Source: an uncultured Actinomycetes bacterium
GTDB taxonomy: Bacteria; Actinomycetota; Coriobacteriia; Coriobacteriales; Atopobiaceae
DNA: 57,197 nucleotides
Reading direction: 5' to 3'
Assembly: GCA_900314685.1 (NCBI GenBank)
Contig: OMWE01000015.1
Location: forward strand, 1 to 57,197
Of this stretch, positions 9,442-19,281 are shown piece by piece. Made by a program: the position numbers and the translations under genes. The number at the start of each line of letters is the position of its first letter. The first letter of the stretch is position 1. The notes under the pieces are model-generated. The model saw only the letters and a program-made list of their open reading frames with translations, had not been told where the DNA came from and did no database searches.

Positions 9442-10575
9442 CTACTCCGTCTGGAAACGGTCGTCGCCGCCGCCCAGGGCCTCCATGAGGTCCGTGCGGT
9501 ACTTCTCGGAATTCTCCTTGGCATCCTCGAAGTCGTAGTCCATGACGTTGTCGGGATCGAGGCCGTACTCCTCGGCCTGCTCGGGCTGCGTGGCGTTGTC
9601 GATGACGAGGAACTGATAGGAGCCGTTGTCTTTGGCCATGTCGACGCACTCGGGCGACAGGGCATACTCGAGCCACAGCTTGGCGGCGTTGGGGTGAGCA
9701 GCACCCTTGAGGGCTGCGGTGGCGCCGATCTCGAAGGAGGCACCGGAGCTCGGGACGACCAGGCCGATGTTGTCGTAGCCGTTGTCCACGATCTGGTAGA
9801 TGCCGTCATGCAGCATACCGATGCCGACCGTGCACTCGGCGGTGCCGATGTTCTTGGACGGACCGGAGCCGGACTTGGTGTACTGGGCGATGTTCTTGTC
9901 GAGCTCCTTCAGGAACTCGATGCCGGCCTCCTCGGAGCCCTTCTTCTGGATCATGGTGTTCATGAAGAGCAGCGCGGTACCGGAGGTGTTGTAGTTGGCC
10001 AGCCAGACCAGACCCTTGTACTTCTCGTCCAGCAGGTCGTCGTAGTCCTCGGGGGCGTCGATGCCCAGGCGGTCGAGCTCCTCCTTGTTGTACATGATGC
10101 CCAGGATGCCCTTGTAGATGCCGTACCAGTCGTTCTCGGTGGACTTGTAGATGTCGTCGATCAGGTGGCTGGCGTTCTTGGGCTCCACGACCTCGAGCAG
10201 GCCCTCCTTGGAGGCCATGTTGTAAGGATCGGTGGTGCCGCCGAACCACACGTCGCCGGACGGCTTGCCGCCCTCCTCCTCGATCTTGGCAAGTACCTCC
10301 TCGGTGGACAGACGCTGGTAGGTGGTCTTGATGCCGTAGAGCTCCTCGAAGTGGCTACAAGCCGGCTTGCCGTAGTCCTCCTCGCAGGAGACGTAGACGA
10401 CGAGCTCGCCCTCGTCCTGCGCGGCCTTGATCAGGTCAGCGTCGGCGCCGACGGGATCGGCACCAGCGGAGCTACCAGAGGCAGCGCTGGAAGAGCCGGA
10501 GCCGCCGCACGCGGCGAGGCCCAGCGTCGTGATGCCGGCAGCGCCCAGGAAGCCCCTACGGGTGAGATTGTTCAT
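9442..10575 (-). CDS. ABC importer solute-binding lipoprotein, ferric-iron-binding-like
   Basis: 377 residues. The N-terminus MNNLTRRGFLGAAGITTLGL ends in a lipobox LAAC with the lipid-carrying Cys at about 24; the double Arg suggests Tat export. The mature protein starts with a Ser/Gly/Ala linker and then the type 2 periplasmic-binding fold (GELVVYVSCEEDYGKPACSHFEELYG), ending in ALGGGDDRFQTE. The family includes FbpA/AfuA-type iron binders and 2-aminoethylphosphonate binders; conserved metal-binding tyrosines were not assigned. The ATG at 10575 follows AAAGGGGAACGAGT; longer frames to 10713 cross a likely promoter. First gene of the leftward operon, divergent from the MgtC gene. Confidence 0.87.
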   Translation of the reverse strand: MNNLTRRGFLGAAGITTLGLAACGGSGSSSAASGSSAGADPVGADADLIKAAQDEGELVVYVSCEEDYGKPACSHFEELYGIKTTYQRLSTEEVLAKIEEEGGKPSGDVWFGGTTDPYNMASKEGLLEVVEPKNASHLIDDIYKSTENDWYGIYKGILGIMYNKEELDRLGIDAPEDYDDLLDEKYKGLVWLANYNTSGTALLFMNTMIQKKGSEEAGIEFLKELDKNIAQYTKSGSGPSKNIGTAECTVGIGMLHDGIYQIVDNGYDNIGLVVPSSGASFEIGATAALKGAAHPNAAKLWLEYALSPECVDMAKDNGSYQFLVIDNATQPEQAEEYGLDPDNVMDYDFEDAKENSEKYRTDLMEALGGGDDRFQTE

Positions 10576-10753
10576 ACTCGTTCCCCTTTCCCCACAAAAA
10601 GATGGTCGAAAGCACTTGTTGCCATCGACGTTTTCAAACGCATATTTTGCCATTGTGTTACGCAACGGTAACGTAGCATCGGTCATCAAACGGATTTGTT
10701 CGGTTAATGGCAAATCGTGGCAAATGTGCTGTTAAACGTTGCTATTTGCTTTG

Positions 10754-10809
10754 CGTAAGTGTAAGTTAAGCAGCTCAAAATAATAAACGCTTACATTACC
10801 CTTACATTT
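10754..10809. promoter_or_regulatory. Repeated GTAAG/CTTAC boxes in the divergent promoter region
   Basis: GTAAGTGTAAGTTAAG is followed about 25 bases later by CTTACATTACCCTTACATTT, its inverted counterpart. The boxes sit between the binding-protein gene and the MgtC gene and look like operator half-sites for an unknown regulator. Confidence 0.4.
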
Positions 10810-10838
10810 GAGTACTGACCACGGAGAAGGACAAACCC

Positions 10839-11510
10839 ATGACTCTCCTTGACTGCTGCATACGACTTGGGCTGGCTCTCGCCTGCGGCTACGCCATCGG
10901 TTACGAACGCGGCAACCGGCTCAAACAGGCGGGTGTCCGTACCCACGTGATTGTCGTCCTTGGCGCCTGCCTCATGACCATCGTCTCCAAGTACGGCTAC
11001 ACCGACCTATCCGGCGCCGCCGCCGACGGCCTGCTCAAGTGGGACGCCAGCCGCATCGCCTCGCAGATCGTGACGGGCGTCTCTTTCCTCGGTGCCGGCA
11101 TGATCATCATGCACCACCGCACCGTGACGGGCCTCACAACCGCGGCGGGCATCTGGACCACCGCCGGCATCGGCATGGCCATCGGCGCAGGTCTCTACTG
11201 GGCGGGCATCATCACGACCGCGCTGGTCATCCTCGTGCAGACCGCCTTCCGCGGCGACGGCGCCAACACCCTGGGCATGCAGACCACCAATTCCGACATC
11301 ACCGTCAAGGTGGAGAACAACGGCCGCTACATCTCCAACATCCTCGACTTCCTCGAGGACTCCGAGGTGGAGATCATCGCGCTGGACATGATCCGTCTGG
11401 GCACCACCGCCAAGCTCGAGCTGACCCTGGGTCTTAAAAACGGCGCCGACCTCCCCCGCCTCGTCGAGAAGCTGCAGATGATGGGTGGAGTCAAGAGCGT
11501 CAAGATGTAA
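10839..11510 (+). CDS. MgtC/SapB family membrane protein
   Basis: 223 residues. The N-terminal 130 residues carry the MgtC signature: GYAIGYERGNRLKQAGVRTH, then SRIASQIVTGVSFLGAGMII and GLTTAAGIWTTAGIGMAIG, with about five membrane segments. Residues 145-223 form a small cytoplasmic ACT-like domain (DITVKVENNGRYISNILDFL). MgtC proteins modulate membrane ATPase activity and adaptation to low magnesium or acid; transport by the protein itself is disputed. GGAGAAGGA precedes the ATG. It stands alone, with a terminator after it. Confidence 0.88.
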   Translation: MTLLDCCIRLGLALACGYAIGYERGNRLKQAGVRTHVIVVLGACLMTIVSKYGYTDLSGAAADGLLKWDASRIASQIVTGVSFLGAGMIIMHHRTVTGLTTAAGIWTTAGIGMAIGAGLYWAGIITTALVILVQTAFRGDGANTLGMQTTNSDITVKVENNGRYISNILDFLEDSEVEIIALDMIRLGTTAKLELTLGLKNGADLPRLVEKLQMMGGVKSVKM

Positions 11511-11552
11511 GACGGACGCTGCGCCTCGCGCTACCGCTCTTGCTTGGAAGAC

Positions 11553-11581
11553 GGACCGTCCTGCTTGGGCGGTCCTCTTTT
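11553..11581 (+). terminator. Rho-independent terminator after the MgtC gene
   Basis: GGACCGTCC, loop TGCTT, GGGCGGTCC (one G-U pair), then TCTTTT. Confidence 0.75.
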
Positions 11582-11602
11582 GTGCGAGGCAAACCTGCCT
11601 TG

Positions 11603-13000
11603 CTAGACCATCTGCTCGGGGTGGAAGACGGCGTCGAACTCCTCGCCCGTGAGATAGCCGAGGGCCAGGCAGGCCTCGCGCAGGCTCGTGCCCTCCTCGT
11701 AGGCTTTGTGCGCGACCGCGGCGGCGTGCTCGTAGCCGATCTCGGGCGACAGACAGGTCACCAGCATGAGGGAGCGATGGAGGTTGTCGGCCATCTTGTC
11801 CCTATTGGCCTTGATGCCCGAGACGCAGTGCTCGTCGAAGGAACGGATGACGTCGGCGAGCAGGCGGACCGACTGCAGATAGTTGTATGCGATGACCGGC
11901 ATGAAGACGTTGAGCTCGAAATTGCCCTGGCTCGCCGCGAAGCCGATGGCGGCGTCGTTGCCCATGACCTGCACGGCGACCATGGTCACGGCCTCGCATT
12001 GGGTGGGGTTGACCTTGCCCGGCATGATGGAGGAGCCCGGCTCGTTGGCGGGGATGGTGATCTCGCCCAGGCCCAGGCGCGGGCCCGAGGCCAGCCAGCG
12101 GACATCGTTGGCGATCTTCATCATGTTGGCCGCAAGCGCCTTGATCGCACCATGGGAGAAGACCATCGCGCTCTTGCCCGTGAGCGCACGGAACTTATTC
12201 GGGTCGCTCCGGAAAGGCTCACCCGTGAGCTGGGCAAGCTGCGCCGCGACCTCATCGGCAAACCCCTTGGGCGCGTTGAGGCCGGTGCCGACCGCGGTGC
12301 CTCCCAGCGCGAGCGCCAGCAGTGGCATCGTGCTGGCCTCGATCTCGTCACGCGCGCCCTCCACCAAGCCGCGCCAGCCCGAGATCTCCTGCGAGAAGGC
12401 GATGGGCACAGCATCCTGCAGGTGCGTGCGGCCCGACTTGACCACGCCCTTGTTCTCCTCCTCCAGACGCTGAAAGGTGGCGATGAGCTGGTCGATCGCA
12501 GGTAGCAGCTGCTCATGCAGCGCCGTGACCGCGGCCACGTGCATCGCCGTCGGGAAGGTATCGTTGGAGGACTGCGACATGTTGATTGTGTCGTTGGGAT
12601 GCGCGGGGGCAACGAGCTCGATGTCCTGCTCGGCGGCGAGCTGGTTCACGCGGTTGGCCAGAACCTCGTTCATGTTCATATTGGATTGCGTGCCCGACCC
12701 GGTCTGCCACACGACCAGCGGGAACATGTCGTCCCAACGGCCCGCCAGCACCTCGTCGGCCGCCTGGCAGATGAGGTCGCAGGTCACCCGGTCGAGCTTG
12801 CCCAGCTCGGCGTTGGCGAGCGCCGCGGCCTTCTTGACCTGGGCGAAGGCGTACACGATCTCGCGCGGCATGCGCTCGCCGCCGATCGGGAAGTTCTCGT
12901 GGCTGCGCTGCGTCTGCGCGCCCCAGAGCGCGTCGGCGGGCACCAGCACCTCGCCCATGGAGTCGTGTTCCACGCGTGTCTTGCCCGCATTCTCAGCCAT
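11603..13000 (-). CDS. fumC: Class II fumarate hydratase
   Basis: 465 residues, the usual size of the iron-independent fumarase. The superfamily signature [18 protein letters not shown] holds the flexible catalytic loop with its Ser. [12 protein letters not shown] carries the conserved histidine, and [18 protein letters not shown] is the substrate-binding stretch. It interconverts fumarate and malate in the cytoplasm as a tetramer. In an anaerobe it may work in the reductive direction to feed fumarate respiration. GAGAGGGGCAGCT precedes the ATG. Upstream is an AAA ATPase gene on the same strand, 18 bases away but without an obvious functional link. Confidence 0.95.
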   Translation of the reverse strand: MAENAGKTRVEHDSMGEVLVPADALWGAQTQRSHENFPIGGERMPREIVYAFAQVKKAAALANAELGKLDRVTCDLICQAADEVLAGRWDDMFPLVVWQTGSGTQSNMNMNEVLANRVNQLAAEQDIELVAPAHPNDTINMSQSSNDTFPTAMHVAAVTALHEQLLPAIDQLIATFQRLEEENKGVVKSGRTHLQDAVPIAFSQEISGWRGLVEGARDEIEASTMPLLALALGGTAVGTGLNAPKGFADEVAAQLAQLTGEPFRSDPNKFRALTGKSAMVFSHGAIKALAANMMKIANDVRWLASGPRLGLGEITIPANEPGSSIMPGKVNPTQCEAVTMVAVQVMGNDAAIGFAASQGNFELNVFMPVIAYNYLQSVRLLADVIRSFDEHCVSGIKANRDKMADNLHRSLMLVTCLSPEIGYEHAAAVAHKAYEEGTSLREACLALGYLTGEEFDAVFHPEQMV

Positions 13001-13018
13001 AGCTGCCCCTCTCGGTTC

Positions 13019-14545
13019 CTACACCATAGCTTCGACGATAGTGCAACCGTCACACTCAATCGTCCGCATGCCCGGCTGTTTGTCCCGATTGAAATTAAAA
13101 CTCAGCAGGTAGCCCTCTGCCTGTCGATAGCCATGAAGGTAGTCGGCAAGTTGTTGCTCGCCAGCCTCACGGTATTTGTCGCCGCGCCAGATTTTGAGCT
13201 CGATAATGTACTGCTCGCCCGCATAGTCGACAACAACGTCGGTACGGCGACGATTACGCGTGCGGGCCTCGACATAATAGTTGCCCGTACCGTTGATAAT
13301 GGGCTTGAGATACAAGAGGAACAGCCGTCGGCCGTTTTCCTCGACAAAGCCATCATCGGCATCGCCGAATACATCCTCAAAGTACTCGACGAACCTCGCG
13401 AGTACGTGTTCCATGTCCAACTTGCCACCACGCACGAACTGGTTCTTTTCGGGAGCCTCGATTTTGCTCTCGATCCCGGACGTCAAATCCTCCGAGATGA
13501 AATAGTTGTACAGGAAGGTCTCAAAGACGCGATTGGCCACTGCAACATTGCCGCCATCATCCACGAGATAGCCGAACATCGTGCCGAGATTCATGGTCTG
13601 GTTGTAGAAGTTATACGGGTACACCGCGCCATTAAAAAGCATGGCACGCAGCATCTTGCGCAGCTCAGGGTACTCGTTGATCTGTTTAACCAGGTCGTCG
13701 AAGAGCGTATTGGGTGCACGCAGCAACACACCCACAGCACGACCGATATCCTCGGGGGTCCATGCGTGAAGCCGCTCGTCGAGCAATTTGCAGATAGCGG
13801 AGACGAGATAAGGATAGCCACCAGCGTAGTCAGAGATAGCCTGAGCGGCGCGTCCTAAATCGAACGAGACCTCAGGATGCTCCTTCTGATACTCGTGGAG
13901 CATGCCGGCGATATCATCAGCTGAGAAACCCATATCGACATCGAACTGCTCGGCAATATTCCACGGGCTGTTGTAACGATGCTGCTCATCTGGGCGAATC
14001 TTTACCCGCAAATTACGAATGTCATAGACGCCTGCGAGGATGACCGACTGGAACGTCGGCGTGACATCGCGCGTGAGGTAATATTCGCGCAGCTGACCAA
14101 GGAAGTCGAGAAATACCTGGTTATTCGATGCCTGATCGACCTCATCGATAATGAGAACAATGGGCCTCGTTGCCTTTGCGCAGGTAGCAGAAAGTTTGAC
14201 GAAGAGGTCTGTAAGGCCATTGCACATCCCCAGCGGCTCAAGTGTCTCTTGTGCACTGACCAGCGCATCAAAGTCCCGAGCAAAGGTTTGCGCAAATACG
14301 GACTCGTCCGAAAAGACCGCGCTGCTGTACTTCTGGAAGCTTGTAGCAACGACAAGGTAGTCCGCGCGCAGCCGAGCCGAGAGCGCTTGCAGCATGGTCG
14401 TCTTGCCATACTGACGCGCACGGTTGACCGAGAAGTAGTCTCCGCGCTCGACCATCTGACAGGCGGCATCCAGGCGATGGGTGATATCGACCATGAAATG
14501 CCGCTTCGAATCGCATGCGCCCGTAATGTTGAATCGCCGTTGCAC
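13019..14545 (-). CDS. AAA-ATPase-like protein with C-terminal PD-(D/E)XK nuclease domain
   Basis: 508 residues. Walker A appears as RARQYGKTTML (about 43-53) and Walker B as VLIIDEVDQAS (about 134). The C-terminal region (about 400-490) has a nuclease-like core, RTDVVVDYAGEQYIIELKIW, matching D...E-x-K. This is the AAA-ATPase_like plus PDDEXK_9 pairing common in gut bacteria and often present in many copies; its role is unknown and a defence or mobile-element role is only suspected. It starts with GTG after GGGAGGTGCAGAC. It is divergent from cas9 but not a known CRISPR component. Confidence 0.8.
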   Translation of the reverse strand: MQRRFNITGACDSKRHFMVDITHRLDAACQMVERGDYFSVNRARQYGKTTMLQALSARLRADYLVVATSFQKYSSAVFSDESVFAQTFARDFDALVSAQETLEPLGMCNGLTDLFVKLSATCAKATRPIVLIIDEVDQASNNQVFLDFLGQLREYYLTRDVTPTFQSVILAGVYDIRNLRVKIRPDEQHRYNSPWNIAEQFDVDMGFSADDIAGMLHEYQKEHPEVSFDLGRAAQAISDYAGGYPYLVSAICKLLDERLHAWTPEDIGRAVGVLLRAPNTLFDDLVKQINEYPELRKMLRAMLFNGAVYPYNFYNQTMNLGTMFGYLVDDGGNVAVANRVFETFLYNYFISEDLTSGIESKIEAPEKNQFVRGGKLDMEHVLARFVEYFEDVFGDADDGFVEENGRRLFLLYLKPIINGTGNYYVEARTRNRRRTDVVVDYAGEQYIIELKIWRGDKYREAGEQQLADYLHGYRQAEGYLLSFNFNRDKQPGMRTIECDGCTIVEAMV

Positions 14546-14687
14546 GTCTGCACCTCCCGTTGTCTCCGCCCATTCTAAACCACCAAGGCAGCTAGATGAT
14601 TAGGCGTCCGGTCAGCTTGATGACACACGCTTTTATCTTCTGCAGAGTAGAATGCGGATAATCGATTACTCGTCCAGGGGAGCGGCA

Positions 14688-17600
14688 ATGGGGCAACAAA
14701 ATCAGGAGATGGCGAACGCAAGGCACTACCTTGTCCTTGGACTTGATCCTGGCATCGCAAGCTGTGGCTTCTGCCTTCTCGATATGACAGATCACAAGAT
14801 CCTCGAAATGGGCTCTCACCTCTTTGATGCCCCTCAGAACCCAAAAAGCAAACAAAACCTTTCTGTCGAGCGCCGTAATGCACGTAGCGCGCGGCGAAAT
14901 CTTAAACGTACACGCGATAGGCAAAAGAAGTGTCTCGAACTTCTCAAGCAATGTGGTCTTTCCCCTAGTGATGCGGATAAACAATGGTTGCAGTCTCGTA
15001 AGGGTGATAAGCCAGTAATAAAGCTTCGCGCTTCTGCTTTGGATAGAACGCTCACTGACCGCGAACTTGCTCAGGTGCTCTATTCCCTTACTGGCAGACG
15101 TGGATACATCCCCCACGGAGAAGGCCACCTCGACGATGTGGACGATGCCGAAGCAGGCAAGGTTCTAGCCGCAGTCCGTGAGAATCAGAATCAGATGGCA
15201 AAGAAAGGGTACCGTACCGTCGGGCAGATGCTCTACAAAGAGGGCCGTTCACGCAATCGCGGTGGCGACTATACGCTTTGTGTCCTCAACTCCCAGATTA
15301 TCGACGAGGCGAAGATTATCCTCGATGAGCAACGCTCACATGGCAATGCCATCCTCACAAAGATGAGCAATGGGGAGTTCGAGCAATTCACCAATTCTTA
15401 TATTGACTGTCTTACATGGGAGAAAAAGAGCACCAAGCACGATGAGCGTGTCTACTCTCTCGTTGGTGCTTGTACATATTTCCCCGAGGAGAAGCGGGCT
15501 GCTGAGGCAGATCTCTCGTCAGAACTCTGCCGAGCTTATGAGAGGTTCGGTCACCTCGTCATGGTCGATGCGGATGGCACCGAGCATCGTCTTAGCGCGA
15601 AAGACAGGGCTAGGTACCTGCAGATTCTTTTTTCTCCTGTCCCAATCCGCGGGAATAAGGACTGCAAAGTGACCTATGCGACAATCCGGAAGGATCTCGA
15701 TCTTTCCGCCCATGTCTCCTTCAAGGGCATAGAGGCAGAACGCGAGAACAAGGAAGAGCCCTTCTCACCGCGCAGATGGAGAAAGTTGCGCGCCTGCGGC
15801 GTACCAGAGGGTTTGCTAGCGAGGATGCTCGAAGACAGAGACCTCGCCGACAGTATCGGCGAGGCACTCGCCTACGCCAGCACAGAGGAATCCCTAAGAG
15901 ACAAGCTCTCCAGCCTCGACCTCTCAGACGACGAGATTAATCAGCTGGCTGTGAACGTCCCGTTTGCAGGAAAGCTCTTCAGTGGATATGGATCTCGTAG
16001 CCTCAAGGCGCTGCATATGCTACTCGATATGTTTGAAGACGAGAGCATTCTCACCCTGGATGATGCAGAGCGGGAGTCGGGCTTACAGGCGTTGCGCCTC
16101 GCCGATAAAGGGCATCGCAGCCTTAACCTACCGCCATACGATATCTATGACCCAACCTGCAACAACCCCACGGTCCTACGCGCGCTTGGTCGCATGCGCC
16201 GCATAGTAAATGCCATCATCCGCATCTATGGAGTGCCTGACGAGATACATATCGAGCTGGGCAAGGAGCTCAAGCAATCTTCGAAAGAAAAGAAGAGTAT
16301 TGCCAAGTCCAACCTCCAGAACAAAAAAGATAACGAGCGCATCGCAAAGACGATAGCGGAGCTGCTCGGTTGCTCTCCGGACGATGTACGAGGAAAGCAA
16401 ATCAGGCGCTTTGCTCTCCGCGAGGAGCAGGGATGCAAGGATGCCTACACAGGAGACTCCATTGATTTGATGCGCATGCTCACGGAGGACCGTTACACCG
16501 AAATCGACCACATCCTGCCATACTCTCGCACCTGCGATGATAGCCGCGCAAACAAGGTCCTCGTCCTTCAGAAGTCCAATCAGGATAAGAAGGAGCGCAC
16601 CCCTTGGGAGTGGATGAGCGATGATGCGAGCAAAGGTGCACCGGACTGGGAGGAATTTAAAGCCCGGACGCTCACAAACCACCGGCTTAGCTATAAAAAA
16701 CGTGACCACCTGCTCAATCAGAACCTCAATGGCCAGGAACAAAGCTTCATCGACCGCAACCTCAACGACACCCGCTACATGTCAGTTGCAGTCAAGGATT
16801 ATCTGGAGAAATCGCTTCTCTTCCCCGATGATGGACGTAAGAGCCACGTGATTGCTGTGGCCGGCGGTGCGACGTCAGCCCTTCGTCATGTGTGGGGTCT
16901 TAACTTCGGTGCAGACAACACAAAGGACCGCAGCGACGACCGTCACCACGCCGTCGACGCCGCAGTCATCGCCGCTTGTAGTCAAGCAACGGTCAAGAAG
17001 GTCGCGGATACCTCAAAGCTCGGCCATAGCGAATTTAAGCGTAAGCGCGAAAGCCGTCTCGCCGATACTCAACCGTGGCCGACCTTCGCAGACGAAGTCA
17101 TCGCACGACGAGAGTTCGTCATCCCGACCCGTATGGCTAATCACGGCGTTACCGGGAGCGCATTTGAGGACACCATTTACCGTTACGAGGGCATCCGCGA
17201 GGGAAAGGACAGTCTCGCGGTACTTTCAAAGAGCCAGGGAAAGGATAAGCCAAGAGCCGTAAAGCCGTCCGGAAATTACCGTTTGGACGCCGACGGCGGT
17301 GCGCATCTCTATGATGGCATTGCATTCTTGAGGTTTTGGCTCGATGCAGAGGCACGGCCAAAAGGAAAGGTCAAGGGTAAGTGGCTGATTGAACCAGTCT
17401 ATTATGCGGATATTCCGCTCATACAGTGTGGTAGGTACATACCTAAGTACATTCCAGCGGCTCATCTTGCGCGCGACCAATGGGTAGAAATACCTGAATC
17501 TGTGTTAGCTACCGATCCTGTGACGGTCTTCTTCGGTGACGTCCTCTACGTTGATGGTCACATTGGTAGGTACTCAGGTTTCAACATTAATGGATTAAAG

Positions 17601-17771
17601 CTAACTATGCACAGTGTGATATCAGGCGAAAGTATTGCATTTCCACCTGTAAGTTCAACGTGGAGCAAGGATTCTGAGGTTCGCATCATAGAGGAGGATG
17701 TACTCGGTCGTTGCTGGACACCTAACATAGCTAAGTTGGTTCGCTTGCAGGAAGCTGCCAGCTCTTCTTAG
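14688..17771 (+). CDS. cas9: Cas9 nuclease, compact type II-C
   Basis: 1027 residues from the ATG that follows AGGGGAGCGGCA; an upstream in-frame start at 14652 lacks a ribosome site. RuvC-I is GLDPGIASCGF with D20. An Arg-rich bridge helix follows at about 65-85 (RRNARSARRNLKRTRDRQKK). RuvC-II is IHIELGKEL with E523. HNH is IDHILPYSRTCDDSRANKVL with D607, H608 and N631. RuvC-III is DDRHHAVDAAVIAA with H754 and D757. All catalytic residues are present, so it should cut both strands of guide-matched DNA. The small recognition lobe and the C-terminal PAM-interacting region fit the short II-C group. Its stop codon overlaps the stop of cas2 on the other strand, so the two cas transcripts converge. 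Confidence 0.96.
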   Translation: MGQQNQEMANARHYLVLGLDPGIASCGFCLLDMTDHKILEMGSHLFDAPQNPKSKQNLSVERRNARSARRNLKRTRDRQKKCLELLKQCGLSPSDADKQWLQSRKGDKPVIKLRASALDRTLTDRELAQVLYSLTGRRGYIPHGEGHLDDVDDAEAGKVLAAVRENQNQMAKKGYRTVGQMLYKEGRSRNRGGDYTLCVLNSQIIDEAKIILDEQRSHGNAILTKMSNGEFEQFTNSYIDCLTWEKKSTKHDERVYSLVGACTYFPEEKRAAEADLSSELCRAYERFGHLVMVDADGTEHRLSAKDRARYLQILFSPVPIRGNKDCKVTYATIRKDLDLSAHVSFKGIEAERENKEEPFSPRRWRKLRACGVPEGLLARMLEDRDLADSIGEALAYASTEESLRDKLSSLDLSDDEINQLAVNVPFAGKLFSGYGSRSLKALHMLLDMFEDESILTLDDAERESGLQALRLADKGHRSLNLPPYDIYDPTCNNPTVLRALGRMRRIVNAIIRIYGVPDEIHIELGKELKQSSKEKKSIAKSNLQNKKDNERIAKTIAELLGCSPDDVRGKQIRRFALREEQGCKDAYTGDSIDLMRMLTEDRYTEIDHILPYSRTCDDSRANKVLVLQKSNQDKKERTPWEWMSDDASKGAPDWEEFKARTLTNHRLSYKKRDHLLNQNLNGQEQSFIDRNLNDTRYMSVAVKDYLEKSLLFPDDGRKSHVIAVAGGATSALRHVWGLNFGADNTKDRSDDRHHAVDAAVIAACSQATVKKVADTSKLGHSEFKRKRESRLADTQPWPTFADEVIARREFVIPTRMANHGVTGSAFEDTIYRYEGIREGKDSLAVLSKSQGKDKPRAVKPSGNYRLDADGGAHLYDGIAFLRFWLDAEARPKGKVKGKWLIEPVYYADIPLIQCGRYIPKYIPAAHLARDQWVEIPESVLATDPVTVFFGDVLYVDGHIGRYSGFNINGLKLTMHSVISGESIAFPPVSSTWSKDSEVRIIEEDVLGRCWTPNIAKLVRLQEAASSS

Positions 17772-18088
17772 AAAGTAAGGGTAAGTTGAGAGCCCGTATC
17801 GACTGATTTGGGTTTCTGAGCGGTATGCAACAATACCGCTCGGTTCTCAAACTGCTTTTCGGTAAGGACAAGCACGGTGACTGCACCCGCCGCTGGAAGA
17901 TTGGCTTTGATTCGAAGCATATGAGTCTCGGCGCTTTCACGGGAGAGCAGCACTCGTGAATATACGCTGTACTGCTCCATCGTATAACCGTCCTTTATCA
18001 AGAACTTTCGGAAAAGGGCATACGACTTCCGTTCTGCCTTGCTGCCTGTCGGAAGGTCGAACAACACTAGCATTCGCATGACCCTCAT
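17768..18088 (-). CDS. cas2: Cas2 spacer-acquisition protein
   Basis: 106 residues. MRMLVLFDLPTGSKAERKSY is the N-terminal strand with the conserved Asp of Cas2, followed by FRKFLIKDGYTMEQYSVYSR, the usual type II Cas2 core. It dimerises and holds two Cas1 dimers for spacer integration. It follows cas1 by 17 bases on the minus strand; the start could be the ATG at 18088 or 18079. The gene ends within the last codons of cas9 on the opposite strand. Confidence 0.93.
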   Translation of the reverse strand: MRVMRMLVLFDLPTGSKAERKSYALFRKFLIKDGYTMEQYSVYSRVLLSRESAETHMLRIKANLPAAGAVTVLVLTEKQFENRAVLLHTAQKPKSVDTGSQLTLTF

Positions 18089-18105
18089 CCCCTACCACCG
18101 CCTCG

Positions 18106-18996
18106 CTATTCAAACCGGCCCTTCTGAAGAGCAATCACTTCAGGAAGCCTGAGTTTGGTATAGTCGTTGTCCAGAACTGCTTCCCGCAAGGAATGAAAAA
18201 CATCAGTTATGGCTGCCTGTACAGGCATCTTCCCGTCTGGCATCTGCACCAGGTATTCGAATACCGAAGCGAGGATAGCCTTCTTATCTTTCGTGAGGTC
18301 ATCACGAATATCGTTTGTCAATACAATCAAGTCAACCACGGGTCGAAAAGGCTCGATTAGATCGTCCACAAGGTTGAACGCATTGAGGTTGTTGTCGTGA
18401 TGGATACCGCGTGAGACGAGCCACCCACCGCCCACCGCCTCACGACCAATACCAGCGCGCAGCACGCCATACCCATAGTCAAAAGAGGCCGCGTATGGTC
18501 CATCTCTCCTCGTACCATACGGTATTGCAGTGCGGAAATACGCGCTTGCCGCTGCGGCTTCTCTATTCGTCACATCGCCGGACTGTACTTCCGCGGCGAA
18601 TCTAAGCACACTCTTTCCATCGCGCCCGAGCAAATCAGCAACTGCAGCTTGGTTTCTTATCTTTGCAATGACCATCTGCTGCCAAAGCCTTTTCTTCAAG
18701 GGCTTCGAAATGGCAAACTGATCCTCTACGATTGCCGCATGTCGTGAGTGGGCTCCGATTGGCAGTAGTAGTCCATTTGGCATATGGTCGTCACCACACA
18801 TCATCACGCCAATGCCGTTATCAACCATTGCCGACAGTGCTGAGGTGGATATTCTCGCCTGATGCGTCTCTAGTATGAGAACCCAAATGTCTTCAAGCGG
18901 AATCGTTGCAGATCGCTGGTCCTGCTCAATCAGCAGGAGGCCATTTCGCACGGAGAGTCTCGCCGGATTTTGAATGCAGATGGTACGTTTCGGCAC
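18106..18996 (-). CDS. cas1: Cas1 integrase
   Basis: 296 residues, typical for type II Cas1. The metal-binding triad can be seen as Glu in VTNREAAAASAYF, His in SRGIHHDNNLNAFN and Glu/Asp in LVDDLIEPFRPVVD. It inserts new spacers with Cas2. The start is GTG at 18996, eight bases after GGAGGTGG. The gene points away from the array, and the tracrRNA gene starts about 45 bases upstream on the opposite strand, so cas1-cas2 and tracrRNA share a divergent promoter region. No csn2 or cas4 is present, which marks the locus as subtype II-C. Confidence 0.95.
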   Translation of the reverse strand: MPKRTICIQNPARLSVRNGLLLIEQDQRSATIPLEDIWVLILETHQARISTSALSAMVDNGIGVMMCGDDHMPNGLLLPIGAHSRHAAIVEDQFAISKPLKKRLWQQMVIAKIRNQAAVADLLGRDGKSVLRFAAEVQSGDVTNREAAAASAYFRTAIPYGTRRDGPYAASFDYGYGVLRAGIGREAVGGGWLVSRGIHHDNNLNAFNLVDDLIEPFRPVVDLIVLTNDIRDDLTKDKKAILASVFEYLVQMPDGKMPVQAAITDVFHSLREAVLDNDYTKLRLPEVIALQKGRFE

Positions 18997-19041
18997 GTCA
19001 AACCACCTCCGTGTGTTAAACTTTTTTCAGTATAGGCAATG

Positions 19042-19178
19042 TTGTACTAACTGGGGAGTTGGAAGGACATACGCCTAGACAAGAGGACCGAGGAACATAT
19101 CCCTGGTTACTCGCAAGGTTAACCCGCTAAGGACATTGTTCTTGGCGGGCGATCCTTTCTTTATAGGCGCCCTTTTTT
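19042..19178 (+). ncRNA. tracrRNA for the type II-C Cas9
   Basis: Bases 19042-19066 are complementary to the 3' part of the crRNA repeat apart from one G-U pair. After an unpaired ACATAC-type bulge, GCCTAGAC (19073-19080) pairs with the repeat's GTCTTGGC with one mismatch, giving lower stem, bulge and upper stem as in known tracrRNA:crRNA duplexes. The tail has a hairpin CCCGCTAAG / CTTGGCGGG (about 19123-19149) and a final GGGCG...CGCCC stem followed by TTTTTT at 19173-19178. The exact 5' end is not known. Confidence 0.85.
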
Positions 19179-19235
19179 CAAAAACCGTAGTACGGAATGC
19201 TCAGAAAAGGATTTCGTGGCCCGTTTTTTCATAGA

Positions 19236-19279
19236 CAAACCCAAGAAAGCCCCTGGTAACAGGGGCTTTCTTGGGTTTG
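19236..19279. terminator. Bidirectional terminator between tracrRNA and CRISPR array
   Basis: CAAACCCAAGAAAGCCCCTG, loop GTAA, then CAGGGGCTTTCTTGGGTTTG form a perfect 20-bp stem. The inner GCCCCTG/CAGGGGC is flanked by AAGAAA and TTTCTT, so it can terminate on both strands. It ends two bases before the first repeat and would stop the leftward crRNA transcript. Confidence 0.7.
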
Positions 19280-19281
19280 GT

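Noticed and set aside
13019..14545. AAA ATPase/nuclease as part of the CRISPR system
   Set aside because: It is divergent from cas9 and belongs to a family widespread without CRISPR; nothing links them beyond proximity.
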